Assembly: GCA_902610845.1 (NCBI GenBank)
Contig: CACLXJ010000005.1
Span: 1 to 64,000, forward strand
Direction: 5' to 3'
DNA length: 64,000 bases
From: an uncultured Alphaproteobacteria bacterium
GTDB lineage: Bacteria > Pseudomonadota > Alphaproteobacteria > HIMB59 > GCA-002718135
A program made the translations under genes and the position numbers. Under the pieces are notes generated by a model, which was given only the letters and a program-made list of their open reading frames with translations, ran no database searches and was not told the origin of the DNA. This document shows positions 55,618 through 64,000 of this stretch, one piece after another (position 1 is the first letter of the stretch; every line of letters starts with the position of its first letter).

Positions 55618-56725
55618 ATAAGTCTACGTAACTTTGTACCATTTGGTTTTTTGAAAATGTTTTTGATATGTAGTCTTGACTATTTAAAGAAATATTAGAA
55701 AATTTTTCTTTATCTATTTTTATAATATTTTGAAGTTTTATATCTACTTCATTATATTTATGAGGATCTACTTTATAAATATCATCTAATTTATCAAGCT
55801 GATCTTTGACACCACCATAGTTAAAAGTAAGTATCTTCTTTTTCATTATTAATGCTTCGCTTATAGTTCTTCCAAACCCTTCAGCTTGTAAAGGAAAAGA
55901 GGTAATAATTGATGATAGGTAATATAAAGTTTTCAAATCATCTCTTAGTAGATTGCCTATAATCTTACATTTATGACCAAGCTTAAAACTTTGAATTTTA
56001 TTTTGTAGTTTCTCTGTATAAGATTGATTTTTTGTATCACCGGCAAAATAAAGTAAAAAATTATCATTTTGCATCTTATTAAATATATCTAAAAACTCAA
56101 TTTGACCTTTCCAGTTTGTTAGCCTTGCAGGATATAGAATAATATTTTTTGAGGTATCAATTTGATACTTATTTATTATATTTTCTATTTGAGAATCTAA
56201 AATTGGTTTTTCAAAATATTTAACATCAACTCCTCTATTAATCACTTTAATTTTATTTGAATCCAAATTGTATTTTTTACTAATTTCATTTTTTACATAA
56301 TTTGAAATCGCAACAATCTGATCAACTTTGGATAATTGCTTATTATAGATTTTTTTAAAATAAGAATTACCACTATACACATTATGAAATGTAGATATTG
56401 TTTTGAAGTTTCTATTTTTTATAAAACTTAAAATCCAAGCTGGTGCTCTTGATCGTACATGAACCACATTAATATTTTGATTAAAAATTAATTTTTTTAA
56501 TTGATTAGCAATTAATGGATAAATAAAAAAATTTTTTGAGTTAACTGGTAATTGAAAATGATCAGTATAATTTTTATCAATTTCCTTAATTAAACGCCCT
56601 CCATTTGAAATAATATTATTTTTTAAATTTAATTCAGATAAATAATTTGCGACTTCAATAGTGCCTCTTTCGACACCACCAGAATCTAAAGAGGGAAGAA
56701 TTTGAGCGACATTAAATGATGACAT
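55598..56725 (-). CDS. GT4 family glycosyltransferase (LPS core type)
   Basis: A 375-residue GT-B enzyme. The acceptor domain begins VAQILPSLDSGGVERGTIEVANYL, and the donor domain has YPARLTNWKGQIEFLDIFNKM and PLQAEGFGRTISEALIMKKKILTFNYGG, with the paired glutamates. Co-transcribed with the GT9 gene (20-nt overlap), so a joint role in LPS core or a related glycan is likely. Confidence 0.87.
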   Translation of the reverse strand: MSSFNVAQILPSLDSGGVERGTIEVANYLSELNLKNNIISNGGRLIKEIDKNYTDHFQLPVNSKNFFIYPLIANQLKKLIFNQNINVVHVRSRAPAWILSFIKNRNFKTISTFHNVYSGNSYFKKIYNKQLSKVDQIVAISNYVKNEISKKYNLDSNKIKVINRGVDVKYFEKPILDSQIENIINKYQIDTSKNIILYPARLTNWKGQIEFLDIFNKMQNDNFLLYFAGDTKNQSYTEKLQNKIQSFKLGHKCKIIGNLLRDDLKTLYYLSSIITSFPLQAEGFGRTISEALIMKKKILTFNYGGVKDQLDKLDDIYKVDPHKYNEVDIKLQNIIKIDKEKFSNISLNSQDYISKTFSKNQMVQSYVDLYEQQSI

Positions 56726-56755
56726 TTTATTAAAATATAAGTATTTGTATCAAAG

Positions 56756-57487
56756 ATGCCTTACTTTATTAATAAGAAAAAAGAAAGAATTCGCTATAAA
56801 TCTATAAAGGGTAAGGGGCCTGGTATCATCTTTATCCATGGCCTTAAATCAGATATGAGTGGTCAAAAAGCTTTGTCTTTAGAAAGATTTGCCCGAAAAA
56901 ATAAATTGCGGTTTATCCGTTTTGAATGCCGTGGTCATGGTAAATCTGATGGAAAATTCGAAGATTTTACAATTTCAGATTGGAAGAAAGACTTAATTAA
57001 TATCATTGATTATATTGCAAAAGGACAGCAAATTCTGGTTGGTAGCAGTATGGGTGGATGGTTAATGTTTTTAGCTGCCAAAGCAAGACCAAAAAGAATT
57101 GCCGGATTAATTGGCCTAGCGGCAGCACCTGATTATATCGATGGGTTTTATAAAAAACTCCCTTTAAAGAAAAAACAAGAAATGAATAAAAAAGGAATTA
57201 TTAAATATTCCTCCTATGGGTTTAGTTATCTTATAAAAAAGAAATACATTGTTGAAGGTAGAAAAAATAAAATTTTAAATAAAGAATTCAAATGGAATAA
57301 GCCCTTAATTTTAATACAAGGACTAAAAGATAATGTTGTCACTCCAGATGTTCCAGAAAAAATAGTAAAAAAAATTAAAGGTAATCAAATCCAAATAAAA
57401 TTATTAAAAAATAGTGATCATAGATTATCCGATCCATTTGATTTAAAAATAATGAATGATTCTATTAAATCAATAGTAAAAAACTAA
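56756..57487 (+). CDS. Alpha/beta hydrolase
   Basis: A 243-residue alpha/beta-hydrolase. The oxyanion region HGLKSDMSGQKA, the nucleophile elbow GSSMGGW (Ser near residue 99) and a C-terminal histidine in LKNSDHRLSD are in order, with a likely acid in QGLKDNVVTPDVP. An esterase or serine-aminopeptidase-like role is likely; no substrate can be named. Its stop interlocks with gltB in a CTAA overlap. Confidence 0.85.
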   Translation: MPYFINKKKERIRYKSIKGKGPGIIFIHGLKSDMSGQKALSLERFARKNKLRFIRFECRGHGKSDGKFEDFTISDWKKDLINIIDYIAKGQQILVGSSMGGWLMFLAAKARPKRIAGLIGLAAAPDYIDGFYKKLPLKKKQEMNKKGIIKYSSYGFSYLIKKKYIVEGRKNKILNKEFKWNKPLILIQGLKDNVVTPDVPEKIVKKIKGNQIQIKLLKNSDHRLSDPFDLKIMNDSIKSIVKN

Positions 57488-60400
57488 GCAGATTTTTCTT
57501 CTTGAATTAATACAGGTTGATCAAATTTATTGATCATTTCTTTTGGAACAATCTGCCAGAAGAGTAATTTCTCATTTTCCCAATTTTCGAGTAAATTTTT
57601 TGCAAACATTGAATTTGTTTCCTTGATATGTTCTTCAATTTTTTGATGTAAAACTTTTTCCCAATAATTTGTCATTTGTTGTTGATAGAAAATATCCTCA
57701 AGATTAATTCGAAGTGGTAGAGTTCCTTCTTTATCGTACACAAATGCCATACCTCCAGTCATTCCAGCTCCAAAATTATTTCCTACTTCGCCAAGAATAA
57801 CTGCACTTCCTCCAGTCATATATTCACATCCATTATCACCACATCCTTCAATAACAGCATGTGCGCCAGAGTTTCTAACAGCAAATCTATCACCAGCAGT
57901 TCCAGCTGCAAAAAATTTACCACGCGTTGCTCCATATAGGACAGTATTCCCAATGATAACATTTTCGTTTGTTTTTAGTTGTGAAGATGAGCTTGGTTGA
58001 ATAACAATTTTACCCCCTGATAAACCTTTTGCAACATAATCGTTAGCGTCACCAAAAACTTTAAGAGTAGTTCCTTGCACACTCCATGCTCCAAAAGATT
58101 GCCCAGCAGAACCATGGAAATTAACTGTAAAGAAATCCTCTGGAAGAGAACTCATTCCTTTTGTAGTAGTAATTTCTGATGCAAGTCTTGTGCCAATAGC
58201 TCTATCAGTATTTTTGATATTGTAGTTTAGTTCAATTTTTTGATCTGTTTCAAAGAAAGACTTAGCATCCTCTATGATTTTAAGATCAAGACTATCGCTA
58301 ACTTTATTAATTGTATTTTTCTTTATATCAAATTCTCCGACTGATGAATCAATGGTTTGAATAATTGGGTTTAAATCTAAATCATCAAGATCAGAACTTC
58401 CTCTACTGACTTGATATAAAAGATCAGATCTTCCAACTACTTCATCAAGAGAAGAAAAGCCTAGTGATCCTAAAATTTCTCTTACTTCATCGGCGATAAA
58501 ACTAAAAAGATTAATTACTTTTTCAGGTGTTCCTGTGAATTTTTCTCTAAGTTTTTCATCCTGAGAGCAAACTCCAACGGGGCAAGTATTTGAATGACAT
58601 TGTCTAACCATGATACAGCCCATAGCAACTAAACTTGCTGTCCCAATTCCATATTCTTCTGCCCCAAGCATAGCCGCAATAACAATATCTTTTCCTGTTT
58701 TCAAACCTCCGTCAGTTCTAAGAACAACTTTATCCCTTAAGTTATTTAGAGATAGAACTTGATGTACTTCACTTAATCCAAGTTCCCAAGGAAGTCCTGC
58801 ATACTTAATACTTGTTTGTGGGCTTGCTCCAGTTCCACCATTGTGACCTGATATGAGTATCGTATCAGCTTTTGCTTTTGCAACACCAGCTGCGACTGTC
58901 CCAATCCCTGACTGAGCAACTAACTTAACGCATACTTTAGCTCTTGGATTAATCTGTTTCAAATCGTAAATAAGCTGAGCTAAATCTTCGATAGAATAAA
59001 TATCATGATGAGGAGGAGGACTAATAAGCGTCACACCTTCAGTTGAATGTCTTAGTTTAGCAATTAATTCTGTAACTTTTCCTCCTGGCAATTGTCCACC
59101 CTCGCCAGGTTTCGCACCTTGTGCAACTTTAATTTCAATTTCTTCGCAATTATTTAAATATTCCGCGGTTACCCCAAATCGTCCACTTGCAATTTGTTTA
59201 ATTTTGGATGATGCATTATCTCCATTTAGCTTAGGTTTAAATCTAATTGGATCTTCACCACCTTCACCAGAATCTGATTTAGCGCCTATCCTATTCATTG
59301 CTACAGAAAGAGTTTCGTGCGCTTCTGGACTAAGGGCTCCAAGTGATATTCCTGGTGCAACTAGCCTTTTTCTAATTTCTTGAGAAGGTTCTACTGTGTT
59401 AGAGTTACTATTATCGTTATTCTTTTTGAATTCTAAAAGATCACGAATATTTATAGGATCCATTTCATCTATCATTGTAGAATATTTTTTAAATAAAGAA
59501 TAATTATTAGAAGTTACTGCAGTTTGAAGCATGTGAATTGATCTTGCTTCAAAAGCATGTTTTTCGCCACCAAATCTGTAGCGATAGTTTCCTCCAATTG
59601 GTAGAGTAATAACACTTTCTTCATAAGCCTTGTCATGAGCTAATCTAGATCTTCTTTCAATACCACTGATTCCGATACCAGATATTTTAGAACTCATAGA
59701 AGGGAAATATTTGCTCATTAAATTTCTACTAAGACCAATTGCTTCAAAGTTACAACCACCTCGATATGAATTAATGACTGATATTCCCATTTTACTCATA
59801 GTCTTAAGCAAACCATTATTTATGGAATTAATGAATCTCTCTACACATTCTTCATAAGAAAGATTTTTGAATAATCCCTTTTTATGTCTTTCCGCTATAG
59901 CTTGTTGTGCCATATACGCATTCACACTTGTTGCCCCTACTCCAATAAGCACTGCAAAATATTGCACGTCTAAACATTCTGCAGATTGAATGTTTAAGGA
60001 AATAAAAGTACGAAGATTTTGTTTAATTAAATGATGATGAACAGAACTTGTAACTAATATCATAGGAAGAGCTATTCTTGTTTTAGACATTTCTTTATCA
60101 CTTAAAATTATATGTACATACCCTTCTCTAACTGCATGTTCAGCTTCTTGATTAATTCTTGAAATTTCTGTCTCAAAATTATTTTCAGGATTCGTTTTAT
60201 CCATTGTAGTGTCAATGATTTTAACCGTATCTTTCATATATCTACGCATAGATTTGAATTGCTCTATTGAAAGAACAGGGGAGTTCAATTGTAGATGATC
60301 ACATTGATCTTCATCTTCATCAAGAATGTTACTTAAATTTCCTATTCTAGTTCGAAGACTCATAACAACTCTTTCTCTTAATGAATCGATCGGTGGGTTT

Positions 60401-62001
60401 GTAACTTGACTAAAATTTTGTCTAAAAAAGTGATGTAGTCCTCTATATTTATTTGAAAGTACAGCTAAAGGAGTATCGTCTCCCATTGATCCCGTTGCTT
60501 CTTTTTTTTCAGCAATCATAGGATGAAGTATTAATTCGATGTCTTCTACCGACCAAGCAAAGCATGCCATTCTTTTTCGTAAATCACCAGAATCTAAATC
60601 TCTAAATTCCTCATCTGCAGATTGCACAAGTTTATCAATATAGGTTATTTTTTTAGCCCAGTCGCCAAATGGCTTTGTATCAGCTAAGTATTTTTTTATC
60701 TCATGATCTTTAAAGAATTTTTTTTCTTTAAAGTTAACTGCTATTAATTGACCTGGTCCTACTCTCCCTCTTTCTACTACTTCATTTTCTCTAATATCAA
60801 CCATTCCAGTTTCAGATCCAGCGATAAGAAGATTTTTTGTTAATGTATATCTAATAGGTCTAAGGCCGTTTCTATCCATTCCAGCAATTGCCCAATCACC
60901 GTAAGCACCACATATTGCTGCTGGACCATCCCATGGCTCCATAACTGCTCCACCATAAGCATATAAATCTTTTATTTTTTTTGGAAAATCTCTTCTATGG
61001 GACCAAGCTTCTGGAATTGTTATTATTTTAGCCATAGGTAAAGAGCGATTAGCTTTGACTAATAACTCTATAGTTGAATCCAATGCAGCAGAGTCAGACG
61101 CTTTAGCATCAATTATAGGTTTTAAATCATTTACATTATTACCAAAATTTTTATGTTCCATTCTTGGCTCATGTGCAGCCATCCAATTTTTATTACCTTT
61201 AAGTGTATTTATTTCACCATTGTGAGCTATCACTCTAAAAGGCTGTGCCAAAGACCATGTTGGAAATGTATTGGTGGAATACCTTTGATGATAAACAGCA
61301 TATCGTGAAACAAAATTTTCATTTTGTATATCTGGGTAAAAATTAGAAAGTTGTTCTGCCAGAAACATACCCTTGTAAACAATAGACTGACAAGAGAGTG
61401 AGCAAATATAAAAGTCAGATATGTTTTGTTTTCTAATCTCTTTTTCTATTCTTTTTCTAATTATATAAAGTTTATTATCAAATTGCTTTTCATCTTCTAG
61501 TTCTTCATTACAAATTAGTATTTGTTCTATTTCAGGTCTTGTTGCTTTGGCCTTATCACCTATTATGGATGAATTAATTGGAACATGTCTCCAACCATAT
61601 ATTTTCAAACCTTCTTTAATTATTTCAGATTCAACAATTGTACGTGCATTTTCTTGAGCAGCAAAATCTGTACGTGGTAAAAAAATCATACCGACCCCAA
61701 AAGGGAAATCATTAGGAGCGTGGCCAGTTCTTTCTATTTGTTGAGTAAAAAAATTCTTTGGTATGGATAACTGTATTCCAGCACCATCACCTGTTTTACC
61801 ATCTGCATCAACTGCACCCCGGTGATATAAAACTCTTAAAGCTTGAACCCCTAACTCTACTATTTCTCTTGTCTCAGAGCCATTTAAAGATGCGATTAAT
61901 CCAACACCACATGATGAGTGTTCATCTTGTTCATTATAAATGTGATTTTCTTCTAGGAATTTTTTATCCTTTTTATACTTTTCAATAAAGTAATTATGCA
62001 T
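57484..62001 (-). CDS. gltB: Glutamate synthase (NADPH) large subunit
   Basis: A 1505-residue GOGAT alpha subunit. The N-terminal Ntn glutaminase uses the cysteine in HSSCGVGLIASL (about C31), implying removal of the first 30 residues. The central and FMN-binding domains follow, with the [3Fe-4S] cysteines in CIMVRQCHSNTCPVGVC and a C-terminal GXGXG beta-helix (FAAGTAGDRFAVRNSGAHAVIEG). It pairs with GltD, overlapping by 8 nt, for ammonium assimilation. Confidence 0.97.
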   Translation of the reverse strand: MHNYFIEKYKKDKKFLEENHIYNEQDEHSSCGVGLIASLNGSETREIVELGVQALRVLYHRGAVDADGKTGDGAGIQLSIPKNFFTQQIERTGHAPNDFPFGVGMIFLPRTDFAAQENARTIVESEIIKEGLKIYGWRHVPINSSIIGDKAKATRPEIEQILICNEELEDEKQFDNKLYIIRKRIEKEIRKQNISDFYICSLSCQSIVYKGMFLAEQLSNFYPDIQNENFVSRYAVYHQRYSTNTFPTWSLAQPFRVIAHNGEINTLKGNKNWMAAHEPRMEHKNFGNNVNDLKPIIDAKASDSAALDSTIELLVKANRSLPMAKIITIPEAWSHRRDFPKKIKDLYAYGGAVMEPWDGPAAICGAYGDWAIAGMDRNGLRPIRYTLTKNLLIAGSETGMVDIRENEVVERGRVGPGQLIAVNFKEKKFFKDHEIKKYLADTKPFGDWAKKITYIDKLVQSADEEFRDLDSGDLRKRMACFAWSVEDIELILHPMIAEKKEATGSMGDDTPLAVLSNKYRGLHHFFRQNFSQVTNPPIDSLRERVVMSLRTRIGNLSNILDEDEDQCDHLQLNSPVLSIEQFKSMRRYMKDTVKIIDTTMDKTNPENNFETEISRINQEAEHAVREGYVHIILSDKEMSKTRIALPMILVTSSVHHHLIKQNLRTFISLNIQSAECLDVQYFAVLIGVGATSVNAYMAQQAIAERHKKGLFKNLSYEECVERFINSINNGLLKTMSKMGISVINSYRGGCNFEAIGLSRNLMSKYFPSMSSKISGIGISGIERRSRLAHDKAYEESVITLPIGGNYRYRFGGEKHAFEARSIHMLQTAVTSNNYSLFKKYSTMIDEMDPINIRDLLEFKKNNDNSNSNTVEPSQEIRKRLVAPGISLGALSPEAHETLSVAMNRIGAKSDSGEGGEDPIRFKPKLNGDNASSKIKQIASGRFGVTAEYLNNCEEIEIKVAQGAKPGEGGQLPGGKVTELIAKLRHSTEGVTLISPPPHHDIYSIEDLAQLIYDLKQINPRAKVCVKLVAQSGIGTVAAGVAKAKADTILISGHNGGTGASPQTSIKYAGLPWELGLSEVHQVLSLNNLRDKVVLRTDGGLKTGKDIVIAAMLGAEEYGIGTASLVAMGCIMVRQCHSNTCPVGVCSQDEKLREKFTGTPEKVINLFSFIADEVREILGSLGFSSLDEVVGRSDLLYQVSRGSSDLDDLDLNPIIQTIDSSVGEFDIKKNTINKVSDSLDLKIIEDAKSFFETDQKIELNYNIKNTDRAIGTRLASEITTTKGMSSLPEDFFTVNFHGSAGQSFGAWSVQGTTLKVFGDANDYVAKGLSGGKIVIQPSSSSQLKTNENVIIGNTVLYGATRGKFFAAGTAGDRFAVRNSGAHAVIEGCGDNGCEYMTGGSAVILGEVGNNFGAGMTGGMAFVYDKEGTLPLRINLEDIFYQQQMTNYWEKVLHQKIEEHIKETNSMFAKNLLENWENEKLLFWQIVPKEMINKFDQPVLIQEEKSA

Positions 62002-63439
62002 TTACTACTTTCTTATTAATATTATTTTGATCGGCAAAATTATTTTCTAAATATTCATTAATATTTTTTGCTGCATCACGACCATCTTTGATTCCCCAAA
62101 CAACTAGACTTGCGCCACGAACAATGTCTCCAGCAGCAAATACTCCATCAACTGATGTCATCATATTTTTATAATTAATTTTTAGTGTACCCCATCTAGT
62201 AACTGTCAGGTCACTATTATCAAAAAGCTTAGGTAAATTTTCAGGTTCAAAACCTAGAGCTTCTATAACTAAATCAACATCCAGATCTTTTTCTGTACCT
62301 TCTTTTGGCTCTGGCTTCCTTCTACCTGACTCATCTGGTTCACCAAGTTGCATTAAAACTGTTCTGACATTTTTTAATGACCCGTTTCCAGAATATTCAG
62401 TTGGTAAAGTTAACCATTGAAAATCAACACCCTCTTCTATTGCATTTTGGACTTCTCTTTGTGAGCCAGGCATGTTTGTTTTATCACGTCTATAAAGACA
62501 CTTAACAGATTTTGCTCCTTGTCTTACGGCCGTTCTAACACAATCCATAGCGGTATCACCACCGCCAATAACAACTACATTTTTCACATTTGCGTTTAAT
62601 CTACCATTTGTGAAATCTTTAACCGTATCTTTTAAACCAGTCTTGTTACTTGCTATTAGAAAATCTAAAGCTGGCACAACATTATTAAAATTAGAATTAT
62701 TAAGATTAATTTCTCTAAATTTGTAAACCCCAGTCGCTATAAGAACTGCATCATGCTTATTTTTAATATCATCAAAAGTAATGTCTTTGCCAATATCACA
62801 GTTTAACTTAAACTTAATTCCACTTTCTTTAAGTCGATTAGTTCTTCTTATAACAATATCTTTTTCTAGTTTGAAATTTGGAATGCCATAAATTAAAAGA
62901 CCACCTGGTCTGTCGTAACGATCATATATTGTAACTTGAAACCCTTTTTTGCGAATTTCTTCTGCTGCTGCTAGACCAGCTGGACCAGAACCAATAATTC
63001 CTACACTCTGATTTCTTTCTTCAAGTGGTTCTATATTTTTAACCCAACCCTCTTCCCAGGCTTTATCAGTAATATATTTTTCTATCGATCCTATAGTAAC
63101 AGTACCGTGGCCAGATTGTTCAATTACACAGTTGCCCTCACACAAACGATCTTGTGGACATATACGACCACAAATTTCAGGCATGTTATTTGTAGAATTA
63201 GAGATTTCAAATGCTTCTTGCATTCTATCTTCAGCTGTAAGTTTTAACCAGTCGGGAATATTATTGTGAAGTGGGCAATGAACTTGGCAAAAAGGTACTC
63301 CACATTGAGAACATCTTGAAGCCTGTTCTTCAGCTTTTTGCGAAGCATATTTAGAGTAGATTTCATCAAACGACTTTACTCTTTCTTTAGCGGAAATTTT
63401 ACTTGGATTTTCCTTGTCTATTTTTGTAAATTTTAACAT
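61994..63439 (-). CDS. gltD: Glutamate synthase (NADPH) small subunit
   Basis: A 481-residue FAD/NADPH subunit with two [4Fe-4S] sites near the N-terminus (CSQCGVPFCQVHCP and CGRICPQDRLCEGNC), an FAD motif IGSGPAGLAAAEE at about residue 150 and a NADPH site VVIGGGDTAMDC. It delivers electrons to GltB. It is first in the operon, with a 118-nt upstream spacer to the NDUFA9-like gene. Confidence 0.97.
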   Translation of the reverse strand: MLKFTKIDKENPSKISAKERVKSFDEIYSKYASQKAEEQASRCSQCGVPFCQVHCPLHNNIPDWLKLTAEDRMQEAFEISNSTNNMPEICGRICPQDRLCEGNCVIEQSGHGTVTIGSIEKYITDKAWEEGWVKNIEPLEERNQSVGIIGSGPAGLAAAEEIRKKGFQVTIYDRYDRPGGLLIYGIPNFKLEKDIVIRRTNRLKESGIKFKLNCDIGKDITFDDIKNKHDAVLIATGVYKFREINLNNSNFNNVVPALDFLIASNKTGLKDTVKDFTNGRLNANVKNVVVIGGGDTAMDCVRTAVRQGAKSVKCLYRRDKTNMPGSQREVQNAIEEGVDFQWLTLPTEYSGNGSLKNVRTVLMQLGEPDESGRRKPEPKEGTEKDLDVDLVIEALGFEPENLPKLFDNSDLTVTRWGTLKINYKNMMTSVDGVFAAGDIVRGASLVVWGIKDGRDAAKNINEYLENNFADQNNINKKVVNA

Positions 63440-63557
63440 TTAGTTACCATTTGTGTACTATTTTATCTAGGTTGAAGCAAATACACATTCAAGATTAAAA
63501 AAGAAACAAAAATTTTGCAAAAGTAGTACCGTTTATGTACTAAAAGTAAAAATATCC

Positions 63558-64000
63558 CTAATTTACGACAATATTCTTAAGTACTTGTAATGTGTCCTGT
63601 GGATTAATATCAAGATTTTCTAACGATTTATCTACATTTACAGCAAGATTATCTTTTTCAAATAACATTAATTGTTCTGATGTAAGTGGTGAAATTGGAG
63701 TTTTTTCGGCAATATTTATCATAGGTTTCATTACTCCCATAGGCACAGGAACCAAAACTCTGGTTTTATTTAAAAAATTGGAAATATGATTGAAAAATTC
63801 TTTATAAGAATAAATTCTAGGACCAACTAACTCATAAATACTCTTTCCTGTAATACTAGTATTAATTATTTGATTAATAGCTAGAGATACATCGTCAATA
63901 AATACGGGTTGGAATTTTGTTGAACCATCTCCAAAAAGTGGGACAAAAAATGAAGTTTTAAATATTGGCAAAAGTCTTTTCATGAAAATATCGCCACCAC
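63558..64000 (-). CDS. NDUFA9-like NAD-binding protein (5'-truncated by window edge)
   Basis: The C-terminal part of an atypical SDR. The reading frame is open to the right edge; the track's internal ATG at 63983 is not the true start, since GGDIFMKRLLPIF precedes it in frame. The segment LFGDGSTKFQPVFIDDVSLAI and ELVGPRIYSYKEFFNHIS match complex I NDUFA9-type / NmrA-like proteins common in alphaproteobacteria. Role uncertain: quinone-linked redox or complex I accessory. Confidence 0.8.
   Translation of the reverse strand, partial: GGDIFMKRLLPIFKTSFFVPLFGDGSTKFQPVFIDDVSLAINQIINTSITGKSIYELVGPRIYSYKEFFNHISNFLNKTRVLVPVPMGVMKPMINIAEKTPISPLTSEQLMLFEKDNLAVNVDKSLENLDINPQDTLQVLKNIVVN

Overview
The window comes from a very AT-rich, tightly packed alphaproteobacterial chromosome, probably a streamlined marine-type lineage. 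The assignment rests on gene order. Examples are 4.5S RNA directly upstream of dnaX-ybaB-recR, rpmH-rnpA-yidD-yidC-engB-argB-HAD-dapD-dapE, and a membrane-anchored cytochrome c divergent from kdsB-pheA. petA-petB, gltB-gltD next to an NDUFA9-type protein, and infC-rpmI-rplT-pheS-pheT-lepA add to this. Intergenic gaps are short, many genes overlap by 1-8 nt, and six convergent pairs overlap by exactly 4 nt at their stop codons. Lineage rank is inference; no rRNA is present. I see no insertion sequence, prophage or CRISPR array.

Layout. 1-1720: cytochrome bc1 genes (petB runs off the left edge). 1815-3115: trmL and a pirin. 3159-6490: zinc block with a 27-codon Cys-rich micro-ORF, znuA with a very long His/Asp repeat, a palindromic Zur-type operator, and znuC-znuB-zur. 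6487-8761: short CCA-type nucleotidyltransferase, an FMN-binding PNPOx-like protein and panC. 8825-15466: ribosomal protein L34, RNase P protein, membrane insertase, GTPase, arginine and lysine/DAP genes. 15495-17867: hydroxyacid dehydrogenase, glycosyltransferase, and a 58-codon ORF with a structured leader. 17880-22956: aminopeptidase P, a PLP dehydratase, an IsdG-like haem monooxygenase coupled to a flavodoxin-fold reductase, a nitroreductase and a CIA30 protein. 22953-29447: truA, fmt, def, recR, ybaB, dnaX, ffs, pheA, kdsB. 29539-36482: cytochrome c, hisN-like phosphatase and a complete yejABEF-type peptide importer. 36493-47048: a more AT-rich surface-glycan block (methyltransferases, GT2 enzymes, epimerase, Gfo/Idh oxidoreductase, two related polytopic proteins) around tRNA-Ser(GGA). 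47045-53535: translation genes. 53689-57487: LPS-core type glycosyltransferases and a hydrolase. 57484-64000: glutamate synthase and an NDUFA9-like fragment.

Points most worth a second look: the Cys-rich micro-ORF beside the zinc operon; the 81-residue x-[DE]-H repeat in ZnuA; dnaX homopolymer slip sites followed at once by a -1 frame stop; infC with no ATG start; cytochrome b with PNWY in place of PEWY; the leader of the 58-codon ORF, which could form a pseudoknot; and two diverged membrane proteins sharing four motifs that may define a GT-C-like family.
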